Assembly (NCBI GenBank): GCA_964569425.1
Contig: CAZMVD010000121.1
Location: forward strand, 1-12,854
DNA: 12,854 bases
Direction of reading: 5' to 3'
From: JACQXM01 sp964569425
Lineage (GTDB): Bacteria > Planctomycetota > Phycisphaerae > UBA1845
Part shown: piece by piece, positions 7,299 to 12,854 of the stretch
How the letters are laid out: each line of letters begins with the position of its first letter
How positions within the stretch are numbered: position 1 is the stretch's first letter
The notes under the pieces: model-generated
The model's input: only the letters and a program-made list of their open reading frames with translations
Told to the model about the DNA's origin: nothing
Databases searched by the model: none
Translations under genes and position numbers: made by a program

Positions 7299-7314
7299 TG
7301 TTTCACGTGAAACG
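7299..7314. other. parS: parS site 4
   Basis: TGTTTCACGTGAAACG with intact core at 7300-7313 and the GCGCAA/TTGCGC arms (7290-7295, 7318-7323). It is followed by a mutated version of the C-rich element (about 7333-7362) that no longer forms the G6 hairpin. Confidence 0.95.
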
Positions 7315-7430
7315 AGCTTGCGCGGGGGAGCGACCCCCCTGTGCACGTCCTTGGAAAGGTGGGTGTTAGGCACGCGGTTCGCTGGGCGCTTGCTGCGAGT
7401 CGGGTGCATTTCAACGGGGATGCGCAAACG

Positions 7431-7446
7431 TGTTTCACGTGAAACG
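7431..7446. other. parS: parS site 5
   Basis: TGTTTCACGTGAAACG with intact core at 7432-7445 and both extended arms. The preceding spacer (about 7366-7430) is a diverged duplicate of the spacer before site 3 (about 6990-7052). Confidence 0.96.
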
Positions 7447-7475
7447 AGCTTGCGCCGGGGAGCAACCCCCCTGTG

Positions 7476-7496
7476 TCCCCCCTTGGTAAGGGGGGA
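7476..7496. repeat. C6/G6 hairpin after parS 5
   Basis: TCCCCCCTT (7476-7484) and AAGGGGGGA (7488-7496) with loop GGT, identical to the element after parS 2. Confidence 0.9.
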
Positions 7497-7536
7497 GGGC
7501 GGGCGATCGCGTCCTTTGGCGTGCTTTGCGCAAATG

Positions 7537-7552
7537 TGTTTCACGTGAAACG
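7537..7552. other. parS: parS site 6
   Basis: TGTTTCACGTGAAACG with intact core at 7538-7551. The preceding spacer (7497-7536) repeats the spacer before site 2 almost exactly, with one change (CAAATG for CAAACG) next to the site. Confidence 0.96.
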
Positions 7553-7580
7553 AGCTTGCGCGGGAGAACAACCCCCTGTG

Positions 7581-7601
7581 TCCCCCCTTGGTAAGGGGGG
7601 A
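7581..7601. repeat. C6/G6 hairpin after parS 6
   Basis: TCCCCCCTT (7581-7589) and AAGGGGGGA (7593-7601) with loop GGT, again identical to the copies after parS 2 and 5. Confidence 0.9.
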
Positions 7602-7660
7602 GGGCGTGGTGGCCGCGCGGGGATGGATTTGGAAGATATCACAGGCCATTTGCGCAAGCT

Positions 7661-7676
7661 TGTTTCACGTGAAACA
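7661..7676. other. parS: parS site 7 (full consensus, inverted orientation)
   Basis: TGTTTCACGTGAAACA, the only exact 16-bp match to the published parS consensus in the window. Its flanks (GCGCAAGCT on the left, ACGTTTGTGC on the right) match the reverse complement of the extended unit around sites 2, 4 and 5, so this copy is inverted relative to the other six. Confidence 0.97.
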
Positions 7677-7870
7677 CGTTTGTGCTAGGTCCGCGTCAGT
7701 TATTCATACTGATATGCTATTAGTTATGGGACGAAATATTATAGGACGTTGTTACGTGATGCGCCGGCGAATGAAACTGGGGGCAGAGAATAGCGGGTTG
7801 CGGCTTGCGGTAGAGGGTGGCCCGGCGGGCGGTGGGAGTGCGTCGGCCGCTGGTTCCCGAGAGGGGGTAA
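7677..7870. other. Gene-free stretch with an AT-rich island
   Basis: After the last parS the sequence drops to 12 G/C in 45 bases (7700-7744) within an otherwise GC-rich region, then returns to GC-rich non-coding sequence up to the DUF4405 stop. The island contains a TATAAT on the minus strand (complement of 7738-7743), but no matching -35 box is seen at 16-17 bases. It could be a promoter, an unwinding element or a relic; I see no DnaA-box cluster. Confidence 0.5.
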
Positions 7871-8311
7871 TCAGGGGGTGGCGGGGCGGTGGGCCGGAGG
7901 TGCAGTTTGGTTAATGTTCGTATCTGGCGCGACGACGGCCAGTTCGGCGGCGAGGAGGAAGGTGCCCAGCAGGGTGAGGGCGGCGATGAGGGTGGCGACG
8001 CCGTAGAGGGTCATGGCGCTGTCGTGGACCTGGGCGCGGCGGCCGGTGCGGCGCGACCAGCGGGCGGCGAGGAAGCCGCAAACCCAACTCCAATGGAGGA
8101 TGAGGTGAAGAAGGACGTTTAGGGCGAAGGCGGCGAGGGCGAATAGTTGGATGCGGGACCAGGTGTCGAAGCCGAGGCCCCAAAGGGTCCAGCCGGCGGC
8201 GGTGGAGGGGGCAGGGAAGATGAAGTGGACGACGCCGGAGATGGCCAGGAGGGTGAGGAGGAGGAGGGCGAGGGAGCAGTCGACGAAGAAGTTGATGGAG
8301 GAGCGGGACAT
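7871..8311 (-). CDS. DUF4405-like three-helix membrane protein
   Basis: Predicted 146 residues with three hydrophobic segments at about 8-32 (FFVDCSLALLLLTLLAISGVVHFIF), 53-79 (RIQLFALAAFALNVLLHLILHWSWVCG) and 99-126. The pattern N-F-x-x-D near the start, SGVVHF after the first helix and NVLLHLILHWSW in the second resembles DUF4405, a family of small membrane proteins proposed to be related to haem-binding cytochrome b-type helices. His29, His69 and His73 are the candidate ligands. The tail from about 128 is polar and Pro/Ala-rich. The ATG at 8311 is the only possible start, because an in-frame TGA lies 33 bases upstream. It has no Shine-Dalgarno sequence: an 8-bp repeat array directly abuts the start codon. 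Translation may be leaderless or inefficient. No operon partner is seen. Confidence 0.7.
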   Translation of the reverse strand: MSRSSINFFVDCSLALLLLTLLAISGVVHFIFPAPSTAAGWTLWGLGFDTWSRIQLFALAAFALNVLLHLILHWSWVCGFLAARWSRRTGRRAQVHDSAMTLYGVATLIAALTLLGTFLLAAELAVVAPDTNINQTAPPAHRPATP

Positions 8312-8312
8312 G

Positions 8313-8344
8313 AAGAAACGCAGAAACGCAGAAACGCCGAAACG
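8313..8344. repeat. 8-bp repeat, array 3 (complement of CGTTTCGG type)
   Basis: Four 8-bp units (AAGAAACG, CAGAAACG, CAGAAACG, CCGAAACG) stand head to tail immediately upstream of the DUF4405 start codon. On the minus strand the units read CGTTTCGG or CGTTTCTG. This is the opposite orientation on the plus strand to arrays 1 and 2. Confidence 0.8.
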
Positions 8345-8911
8345 TCAGAGCCAAAGCAACCGGGCCACAGGGCAGCGAGGCCGCCGGGCGTCGACGAGAC
8401 GCCGGTAATCAATGAGGGCGGAATAGCAGGGAACCGGGCGAGAGGCAACAGGCGACGGGGAAGTGAGGGAATGGAGCGACAGAAGAGGCGGGAGGAGGGG
8501 AGGAAATCGTCGATTGGCGAATGTGCATCGTCTGAGGCGGATTTGCGTTCGCGCAGCGTTTGGCCGCAAGTGGTGATAAGGCGACTGCCTGACCGGCTGT
8601 CTTGCGGGCGCATCGACCCAGGTCGCGGGGCATTGAGGCAAGGACGCGAAGCCGATGCGCCACACGCGTGCGCGGTCTTGCGGTCTGGAAAGGAGCATGG
8701 CAAATGTGCGCAAGGCGATCAAACTTGAGAAGGTCGCCACGGACAGAAAGCCGGGCACGTCCGCCGCGCTCGCGGTTTTCAGCACATTCGAGTCCTGTAT
8801 TTCAAGTGCCTACGCGACGCGGTTTAGTCACGTCGCCACGAACGGTGCTGTTGCGGCAAACACATCGTGACTCGCGAAACTGCCCGGCGATTACAATCCG
8901 ACGACTCATTG
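8345..8911. other. Gene-poor stretch
   Basis: About 570 bases without a convincing gene. The left half (8345-8510) is purine-rich on the plus strand and gives only low-complexity frames. The right half contains one weak short frame (8697-8870). No tRNA, terminator or mobile element is recognised. Confidence 0.5.
8697..8870 (+). CDS. Possible small protein, unrecognised
   Basis: A 57-residue frame starting MANVRKAIKLEKVATDRKPGTSAALAVF. AAAGGAG sits only 1 base before the ATG, too close to be a normal ribosome site, although GGAA further up could serve. Codon use is GC-rich at third positions in the first half and drifts towards ordinary composition in the second, which could mean a gene start followed by decayed sequence. 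No domain, signal or membrane segment is evident. Chance occurrence is at least as likely. Confidence 0.22.
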   Translation: MANVRKAIKLEKVATDRKPGTSAALAVFSTFESCISSAYATRFSHVATNGAVAANTS

Positions 8912-9733
8912 TTACGTTGGGAATAGCAGGGGTTCATCTAGTTGCGATTGTTTCGACTTTGCCAGTTTCGGCCAGAATACACCAATTACAACCCAAGTCT
9001 TCGGGTGAGCGAGGATCGTTCCAACGAAAAAGTGCGCGTCACGATCCGGCGCGCACAGCTCGCCCAAGAACTTCTCGCGGACGGTCTTTGCGGCCTCATC
9101 CGGCGTCGCTCCACGATCTCTTTGTTTCCAATAAAGGGCACCGACCTCCCAATCCTCGATCATCATCTGATGCTTGCCCTTGCAGCGCGGATCATCGCAG
9201 TCGAAGACATACTGAAACTTCCAGGGCACCTTGCGAGGCGGTTCTTTCGAAGCTTTTCGATCATCCCAGAGCCGGGCTTGGGCGAGTGCCGCTTTGAATG
9301 ATGCCTTCCAGTCGGCGTCGTCGGCCTTGTAGACAAGATCATGAATCTGCTTGGGCCTGAAAATACCCAATGACGTGCGGTCGGCCCCCTGCAGTTCGGA
9401 AAGGTCCTCCATTGACCTCGCCTTCTTGGCAAGCACGTACTTTGCCCGCTCCGCCCAGTTGTCGCGTCCGGAGGGGATCGGCTCTCCAAGAAGTTTGATG
9501 GTCGCACAGTCGGGGCGATAACTCTCCTTTCGCGCGTCGCGGCCAACGTGCTTCACGGCAGCAACCTCGATCCACTGATACTTTTTGTACTGCTGGCTGA
9601 ACGGCAAGTCGCGAAAGTTGATCGGATACAAACGAACGAGGCTGCCATCTTCGCGGACACCGGCGGTGCAGACCAATTCATCGTACCTCGCCGACGGAAT
9701 GGGGTACGTCTTGACGGTGATCAATACCTTCAT
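8912..9733 (-). CDS. Conserved-looking protein of unknown function, partner of the DUF488 gene
   Basis: A soluble protein of 273 residues; no signal or membrane helix. The N terminus (MKVLITVKTYPIPSARYDELVCTAG, then DGSLVRLYPINFRDL) is a beta-rich opening. The C-terminal half has WKFQYVFDCDDPRCKGKHQMMIEDWE (171-196), where Cys179, Cys184 and His188 could bind a metal, and HFFVGTILAHPKTWVVIGVFWP (234-255), which looks like two core strands. I recall similar proteins of unassigned function but cannot name a family. The ATG at 9733, 24 bases after the DUF488 stop, has GTGGA upstream; a GTG at 9742 is the alternative. Base composition is lower in GC than parB (29/60 at 9121-9180 and 33/60 at 9301-9360, against 43/60 at 6001-6060), suggesting transfer together with the DUF488 gene. 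Confidence 0.8.
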   Translation of the reverse strand: MKVLITVKTYPIPSARYDELVCTAGVREDGSLVRLYPINFRDLPFSQQYKKYQWIEVAAVKHVGRDARKESYRPDCATIKLLGEPIPSGRDNWAERAKYVLAKKARSMEDLSELQGADRTSLGIFRPKQIHDLVYKADDADWKASFKAALAQARLWDDRKASKEPPRKVPWKFQYVFDCDDPRCKGKHQMMIEDWEVGALYWKQRDRGATPDEAAKTVREKFLGELCAPDRDAHFFVGTILAHPKTWVVIGVFWPKLAKSKQSQLDEPLLFPT

Positions 9734-9757
9734 CCGTTCCACGATTGACGCAGCCCA

Positions 9758-10639
9758 TCACAAGTGCTTAATTGGCAACCCACTCTCAGCGGCCACGGCG
9801 TTCGCCAACCTCGACCGATGACAACAACGAACGTCATGTTCAACGCACAATAGCGCAGTCGGCTCCTGCATGACGAGCCTGCACAGGTCCGAAAGGGAAG
9901 AGGTTTGGCGCGGCAACATCTGGGCTTCGTATCGATCCAACAGCCGCTGGTAAGATGCGAAGCTTCCTAGCGCAGAACGTTCGGCGCTAGGAATACCCAG
10001 CTGCGGGAAATGCCGATAGGCAATTCCGATCTTTTGCGCGACTCCGCTGAGCGAGCTGCGTGCGAAGCCGTATTTTCGTGAAATGGGGTTGGCGCGGACG
10101 TCGGCAATACCGCGGATGCCCGCCCGCAGAATTCGATCGAAGAACCCATCCACCGATTCTCGCTCGTAACCGGCCGTATAAACAGCGGGACGGGCGGGGG
10201 ACGTTGGTGGCATCGTAGGTGGAAGCAGATCAGTTCGTTCACTTTTCGTCGCATACCAAGGAAAGCGTGCGTAAACATCGCGCACGAGCGCTTCCTGGTG
10301 CAGTGAACCGTAGCGAATTGTGATCTGGCGCACGGCTGACCGCACGGACGCTGGGAGCTCAGCGGTCTTCTTCCGGGCGTCGCTCAACATCGACCGCTCA
10401 AGAGAAATGCTCTTGTCGTCCTTCACGATGTACGACTGAAGACCCAACGCATCGAGCTCGCGATACAGTGCGAAGGAGAAGGGTCCGAACCGGTACGGCA
10501 CGAACGCGTAAAACGTACCGTCATCCCTGAGTTCCGTTTCCTCGCGGAGGAGGAAGGACATTTTGACGAAGGCCGTGAGCGATAGCGGCTTCGCCGCATC
10601 ATCAAGCAGCGCCAGGATGATTTTCTGTCGTTTCAGCAT
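9758..10639 (-). CDS. DUF488-domain protein with an extra N-terminal domain
   Basis: Predicted 293 residues in two parts. Residues 153-293 match DUF488: VYTAGYERESVDGFFDRILRAGI, ADVRANPISRKYGF (179-192), YRHFPQLG (208-215), and the signature LLCVEHDVRCCHRSRLAN (263-280) with Cys265, Cys272, Cys273 and His274. DUF488 has no firmly established biochemical function. Residues 1-130 are a separate helical domain: an LLDDAAKPLSLTAFVKMSFLL start, FYAFVPYRFGPFSFALYREL (43-62), and VRDVYARFPWYATKS. The FGP...LYREL motif recalls the Panacea/DUF4065 (SocA-like) fold seen in antitoxins; that resemblance is only by eye. It is the first gene of a two-gene minus-strand operon. AAGGG lies about 10 bases before the start. 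Its leader contains CCATCGA inverted repeats, consistent with autoregulation. Composition is lower in GC than in flanking genes. Confidence 0.85.
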   Translation of the reverse strand: MLKRQKIILALLDDAAKPLSLTAFVKMSFLLREETELRDDGTFYAFVPYRFGPFSFALYRELDALGLQSYIVKDDKSISLERSMLSDARKKTAELPASVRSAVRQITIRYGSLHQEALVRDVYARFPWYATKSERTDLLPPTMPPTSPARPAVYTAGYERESVDGFFDRILRAGIRGIADVRANPISRKYGFARSSLSGVAQKIGIAYRHFPQLGIPSAERSALGSFASYQRLLDRYEAQMLPRQTSSLSDLCRLVMQEPTALLCVEHDVRCCHRSRLANAVAAESGLPIKHL

Positions 10640-10662
10640 TCGGCTGCACCCTTAGGAGCGCT

Positions 10663-10683
10663 CCATCGATCACCTCTCGATGG
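10663..10683. promoter_or_regulatory. Inverted repeat CCATCGA-N7-TCGATGG in the DUF488 leader
   Basis: CCATCGA (10663-10669) and TCGATGG (10677-10683) are perfect 7-base complements around a 7-base centre, between the candidate -10 box and the DUF488 start. A third copy, GGCCATCGA (10753-10761), extended into the palindrome CATCGATG (10756-10763), lies upstream. This is the layout of an operator or of an RNA hairpin in the leader. Confidence 0.5.
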
Positions 10684-10696
10684 CCGGTCAGAGCCT

Positions 10697-10702
10697 ATTT
10701 TA
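10697..10702 (-). promoter_or_regulatory. Candidate -10 box (TAAAAT) for the DUF488 operon
   Basis: The complement of 10697-10702 reads TAAAAT, five of six bases of TATAAT, about 58 bases before the DUF488 start. No good -35 box is present at 16-18 bases, so an activator or another promoter may be used. Confidence 0.28.
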
Positions 10703-11024
10703 GCCATTCGGTTCGGAAGGTACAGTCGCTGCAGTGAGTGTGCCTCAATGGGGGCCATCGATGTATCGAACGGTCTATTTCTCGCGGAGAGTTTTTCGAG
10801 GTAGCCTGGCGCCCGAAGGTGATGGTTCTCGTTAGTAACCAATCTCTGGCTTTCTTCAGTCAGAAGGTCAGCGGCTACGGCGAATCGCGGCGAGAGGGCG
10901 GAAGGTGAATGGCGAATGACGGGAGGATCGAAGCGCTGACGGATGGGGTGCCATGCTGTGGCACTTCTTGTCCTTTATCTCTACCCGGGAGCGCGTACTT
11001 CTGGCCGGCGGATTCCGGCTCGCG
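10703..11024. other. Intergenic stretch between the DUF488 operon and the cytochrome peroxidase gene
   Basis: No convincing gene. It holds the upstream CCATCGA copy (10753-10761), a GTGCCA palindrome (10948-10964) and otherwise unstructured sequence. A 69-codon frame on the minus strand (10633-10842) overlaps the DUF488 start but begins with TTG and has no ribosome site. Confidence 0.5.
10948..10964. repeat. GTGCCA/TGGCAC palindrome, intergenic
   Basis: GTGCCA (10948-10953), loop TGCTG, TGGCAC (10959-10964): a 6-bp stem belonging to the family that also occurs in parB, the TPR gene and the kbl leader. Here it lies in non-coding DNA about 140 bases downstream of the cytochrome peroxidase stop. 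Confidence 0.75.
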
Positions 11025-11060
11025 GCGGCGGGGCCGGGCGTTGGGGCACGGCCCCGCCGC
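11025..11060 (-). terminator. 12-bp perfect GC hairpin after the cytochrome peroxidase gene
   Basis: GCGGCGGGGCCG (11025-11036) and CGGCCCCGCCGC (11049-11060) are perfectly complementary around a 12-base loop, starting 46 bases after the stop codon of the minus-strand gene. Stem strength and position fit a terminator, but no T-run follows, so termination without a U-tract or 3'-end protection is inference. Confidence 0.5.
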
Positions 11061-11106
11061 ACGTGGCGTTTGCGGTGACGGGTTTACCGCGGCACGACGA
11101 TTCACC

Positions 11107-12279
11107 TCACGGCAGTACGAAGCCGTCGGAGAGCGTTTTCATAAACGCGACGATGGCCGCTTCCTCGTCGGCGGTCAGTCCGAGGTTGCCGAGTTCGTCG
11201 GTATTGACGTTTTCGGGAACCTCCGGCGGCGGCCAGAAGGCTACGTCGCGCGTGTTGTAGAAGTTGACGATTTCCTCAAGGCTCTTGAAGAAGCCGTTGT
11301 GTGCAAACGCCTTGACGAATTCGGGGTAAGGACGGCGGTCGACGTTGCGCAGGGTGGGCACCTTCTGTTTGCCCATTTCGGGTTCGTAGACTTCGGGCGG
11401 GTAACCGGCCGACTTCAGGAAACCACCGAGGCCGGGATCGACCCAGTCGGCGCCGTCGGGGTTCCACTTTCTGGGTGCTTGGTAGAAAGGATTCGCGGGG
11501 TTTTTGGGCACGCCGAGATTGTCGTAGGTGAAGTCGGTGAACAGGGGCGGTTCGCCGCCGGGGCCCGGCTGACTGGGGTGGCAGGCGGCGCAATTGCCTT
11601 TGTCGGCGCGTTCAAAGAGTTCGAGCCCGAGGGCTTCCTGCGGCCTGAGTGAGACCATGCCGGCCAGGTAATAGTCGTACTTTGACGTGAATGGGTTGAC
11701 CTTGCTCGATTTTTCGTAGGCGGAAATCGACCGGCCGATGCGGGTGTAGGTTCCTTCGAGGTCGTGGATGCAATCGAGCGAATCGGGTCCCCAGACGGCG
11801 CGGAAGAGCGGGGCGTAGCTCGATTTGGCGACTCTCTTGCAGACGAGGAAGGCGTTGGGGTTGTTCTGCTCGAGGGGGTTGAGGAACGGCCCGAGGGCCT
11901 GTTCGGCGAGGGGATCGCCGAGGGTCCAGCCGGTGGCCCGGCCGTCCCAGAACATGCCGCCGATCCAGGCTTCCTCATCGGTGTCGAAGTAAAGGACCGG
12001 GCTTTCGCCGCCGTAGGCCGCGGTGGGCGGTTTGCGGTTTCCGAACCGGACGTGGATGGCACCGGGGTAGACAGAACCAGCCGCGTTGATTTCGGAGATT
12101 GGTCCAGTGAAGCCGGCGGAAGGTGCGTGGCAGGCCGCACATGACTGTCCGGGCGGTGTGGAGAGTGCGGGGTCGAAGAAGAGGTTCTGGCCGACTTGTT
12201 CCAGTGGAGTGAGGACCTGCGCGTGGCCGACGGCAGCGCAGGTTGACACGGTAATGATGACCACGAGCAACGTACGCAT
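11107..12279 (-). CDS. Di-haem cytochrome c peroxidase / MauG-family protein, periplasmic
   Basis: Predicted 390-residue precursor. MRTLLVVIITVSTCAAVGHAQ is a signal peptide with cleavage expected after Ala20 or Gln21. Two c-type haem sites are visible: CAACH at 47-51 and CAACH at 230-234, the two-haem arrangement of bacterial cytochrome c peroxidases, which reduce hydrogen peroxide in the periplasm, and of MauG-like oxidases, which modify proteins. Further family landmarks are NLFFDPALS (32-40), FWDGRA (110-115), VPTLRNV (307-313) and FAHNGFFKSLEEIVNFYNTRD (325-345). The length is close to the family norm of 320-400. The start at 12279 is supported by GGAGGG 7 bases upstream and by the signal peptide. 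An in-frame ATG at 12408 would add 43 residues in front of the signal and is unlikely. Whether it is a true peroxidase or MauG-like cannot be told from sequence. It has its own terminator-like hairpin and no operon partner. Confidence 0.93.
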   Translation of the reverse strand: MRTLLVVIITVSTCAAVGHAQVLTPLEQVGQNLFFDPALSTPPGQSCAACHAPSAGFTGPISEINAAGSVYPGAIHVRFGNRKPPTAAYGGESPVLYFDTDEEAWIGGMFWDGRATGWTLGDPLAEQALGPFLNPLEQNNPNAFLVCKRVAKSSYAPLFRAVWGPDSLDCIHDLEGTYTRIGRSISAYEKSSKVNPFTSKYDYYLAGMVSLRPQEALGLELFERADKGNCAACHPSQPGPGGEPPLFTDFTYDNLGVPKNPANPFYQAPRKWNPDGADWVDPGLGGFLKSAGYPPEVYEPEMGKQKVPTLRNVDRRPYPEFVKAFAHNGFFKSLEEIVNFYNTRDVAFWPPPEVPENVNTDELGNLGLTADEEAAIVAFMKTLSDGFVLP

Positions 12280-12854
12280 GGTATTACCCTCCGAAGTTGA
12301 GTGTTCGGGCTCGTAGTAGTCGACCGGGGCGGTGAGCCCGCGAGCCGCCGGGGCGAGACGGAGCGCTTCGGATTCCAAGGCGCCGAGGATTGGGCAATAG
12401 GCGATCATCGACGGTCAGGTGCGGCGCGATTCCCACCACGCGGGCGCCGCCTGGGCGTTAATTTTTTCGTGCAAGTCCCGTGCCAGAGACACGGAATCGG
12501 TAAGTTCCTGAGACGGCAGACGGGTGAATAACAGCCGAATTGGCAACGAGATTAAGGCGGGGACGGACAAGGGAGAATAGAGTATCAGGCGTGACAGAAT
12601 CGACGTGGGCGCTGGTCGATTCGGCGATTTCTCGCGTTATGGAGTCATATTGCCGTCGATGCGCATGAGGGCTCGGTTTTCCATTCCCGAACCCAATCGC
12701 CGATCGATTACCTCTACGGGGATGTGGATCATCGCCCAAGTTTGAGGTGCCGCCGCTACCTTGGGCTGGTCAGCCATGACGGAGTTATGGGCGGCGCCCT
12801 CGGGAGGTGTCATGGGGTGTCGGGAGATCCGCAACTCCTTCAGAGTTGCCGTTC
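12280..12854. other. Region upstream of the cytochrome peroxidase gene, no confident gene
   Basis: About 575 bases. The minus-strand frame directly before the peroxidase start stays open and GC-rich at third positions back to a TGA at about 12415, and looks protein-like beyond it (for example SLARDLHEKINAQAAPAWWESRR), but it has no ATG and no ribosome site. This may be the decayed end of a gene, or chance in GC-rich DNA. Short frames at 12458-12739 and 12637-12834 lack start signals. I find no clear promoter. Confidence 0.45.
12831..12849. repeat. Inverted repeat GCAACTC-CTTCA-GAGTTGC
   Basis: GCAACTC (12831-12837) and GAGTTGC (12843-12849) form a perfect 7-bp stem with a 5-base loop at the right edge of the window. 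It could be a terminator stem or a dispersed repeat of a neighbouring region; its context is cut off. Confidence 0.5.

Larger units (their letters stand above)
6815..7676. other. parS: parS cluster (bacterial centromere) upstream of parB
   Basis: Seven parS or parS-like sites lie in 862 bases of non-coding DNA just upstream of parB: 6815, 6920, 7053 (variant), 7299, 7431, 7537 and 7661 (16-bp starts). Start-to-start spacing is 105, 133, 246, 132, 106 and 124 bases. The reference consensus known from Bacillus and many other bacteria is TGTTTCACGTGAAACA. Open frames crossing this stretch merely translate the repeats. The region should be where ParB loads, and it suggests, without proving, that the replication origin is close. 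Confidence 0.95.

Noticed and set aside
6658..7649. Several 70-135-codon frames crossing the parS region on both strands
   Set aside because: They contain translated copies of the same repeats (SPLTKGG from the hairpin, FHVKH or VSRETRL from parS) with no start signals.
6815..7676. CRISPR-like array
   Set aside because: The repeated unit is the known parS palindrome, spacings vary from 105 to 246 bases, spacers are themselves duplicated, and no cas gene is present.
8345..8785. 146-codon minus-strand frame in the gene-poor stretch
   Set aside because: Arg/Pro-rich translation without start signal or domain.
10633..10842. 69-codon frame overlapping the DUF488 start (ATGCTGA overlap)
   Set aside because: The overlap looks like translational coupling, but the frame begins with TTG, has no ribosome site and includes the putative promoter and operator of the next gene.
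12279..12408. Longer start for the cytochrome peroxidase gene at 12408
   Set aside because: The extension would place 43 residues before a clear signal peptide, while the inner ATG at 12279 has a strong GGAGGG site.
12637..12834. 65-codon minus-strand frame at the right edge
   Set aside because: No ribosome site at any of its ATGs and no recognisable domain; possible, but unsupported.

Overview
This is a GC-rich bacterial chromosome segment. Its coding is strongly biased to the minus strand; the only convincing plus-strand gene is a small HTH regulator at 1337-1690. The organism cannot be named from the sequence. The high GC, a chromosomal ParB, a four-helix-bundle (S23-type) protein and several dispersed short repeat families recall environmental Planctomycetota or other PVC-group genomes. 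That assignment is inference only. I see no rRNA or tRNA gene, no transposase and no CRISPR array.

Left part (1-5700): a class I/II PLP aminotransferase (minus) diverges from the HTH gene (plus). Then come, all on minus, a four-helix-bundle protein with a long repeat-containing tail, a previously easy-to-miss 40-residue membrane protein, glycine C-acetyltransferase (kbl), and a secreted TPR/BamD-like protein.

Centre (5696-7700): the clearest system in the window is parB followed upstream by about 1.2 kb without a real gene. That stretch carries seven parS or parS-like sites, six of them with the intact 14-bp core GTTTCACGTGAAAC. Most sit inside a longer imperfect palindrome and are followed by a C6/G6 hairpin. 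The spacer blocks between sites are duplicated in mirror order, and the last site lies in the opposite orientation. No parA is present in the window. This looks like an origin-proximal centromere that grew by duplication of a composite repeat.

Right part (7870-12854): a DUF4405-like three-helix membrane protein, a 600-bp gene-poor stretch, and a lower-GC two-gene minus-strand operon (a DUF488 protein with an extra N-terminal domain, followed by an unrecognised 273-residue protein). The operon's leader carries repeated CCATCGA half-sites. Beyond it is a periplasmic di-haem cytochrome c peroxidase/MauG-family protein with a very strong hairpin after its stop.

Three short repeat families run across the window: GTGCCA-N4..6-TGGCAC palindromes (four of seven lie inside reading frames), 8-bp CGTTTCGG arrays touching gene ends, and AT-rich repeats based on ATTTGAAATCTGAGAT. 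The likeliest candidates for something undescribed are the composite parS array and the DUF488 two-gene cassette.
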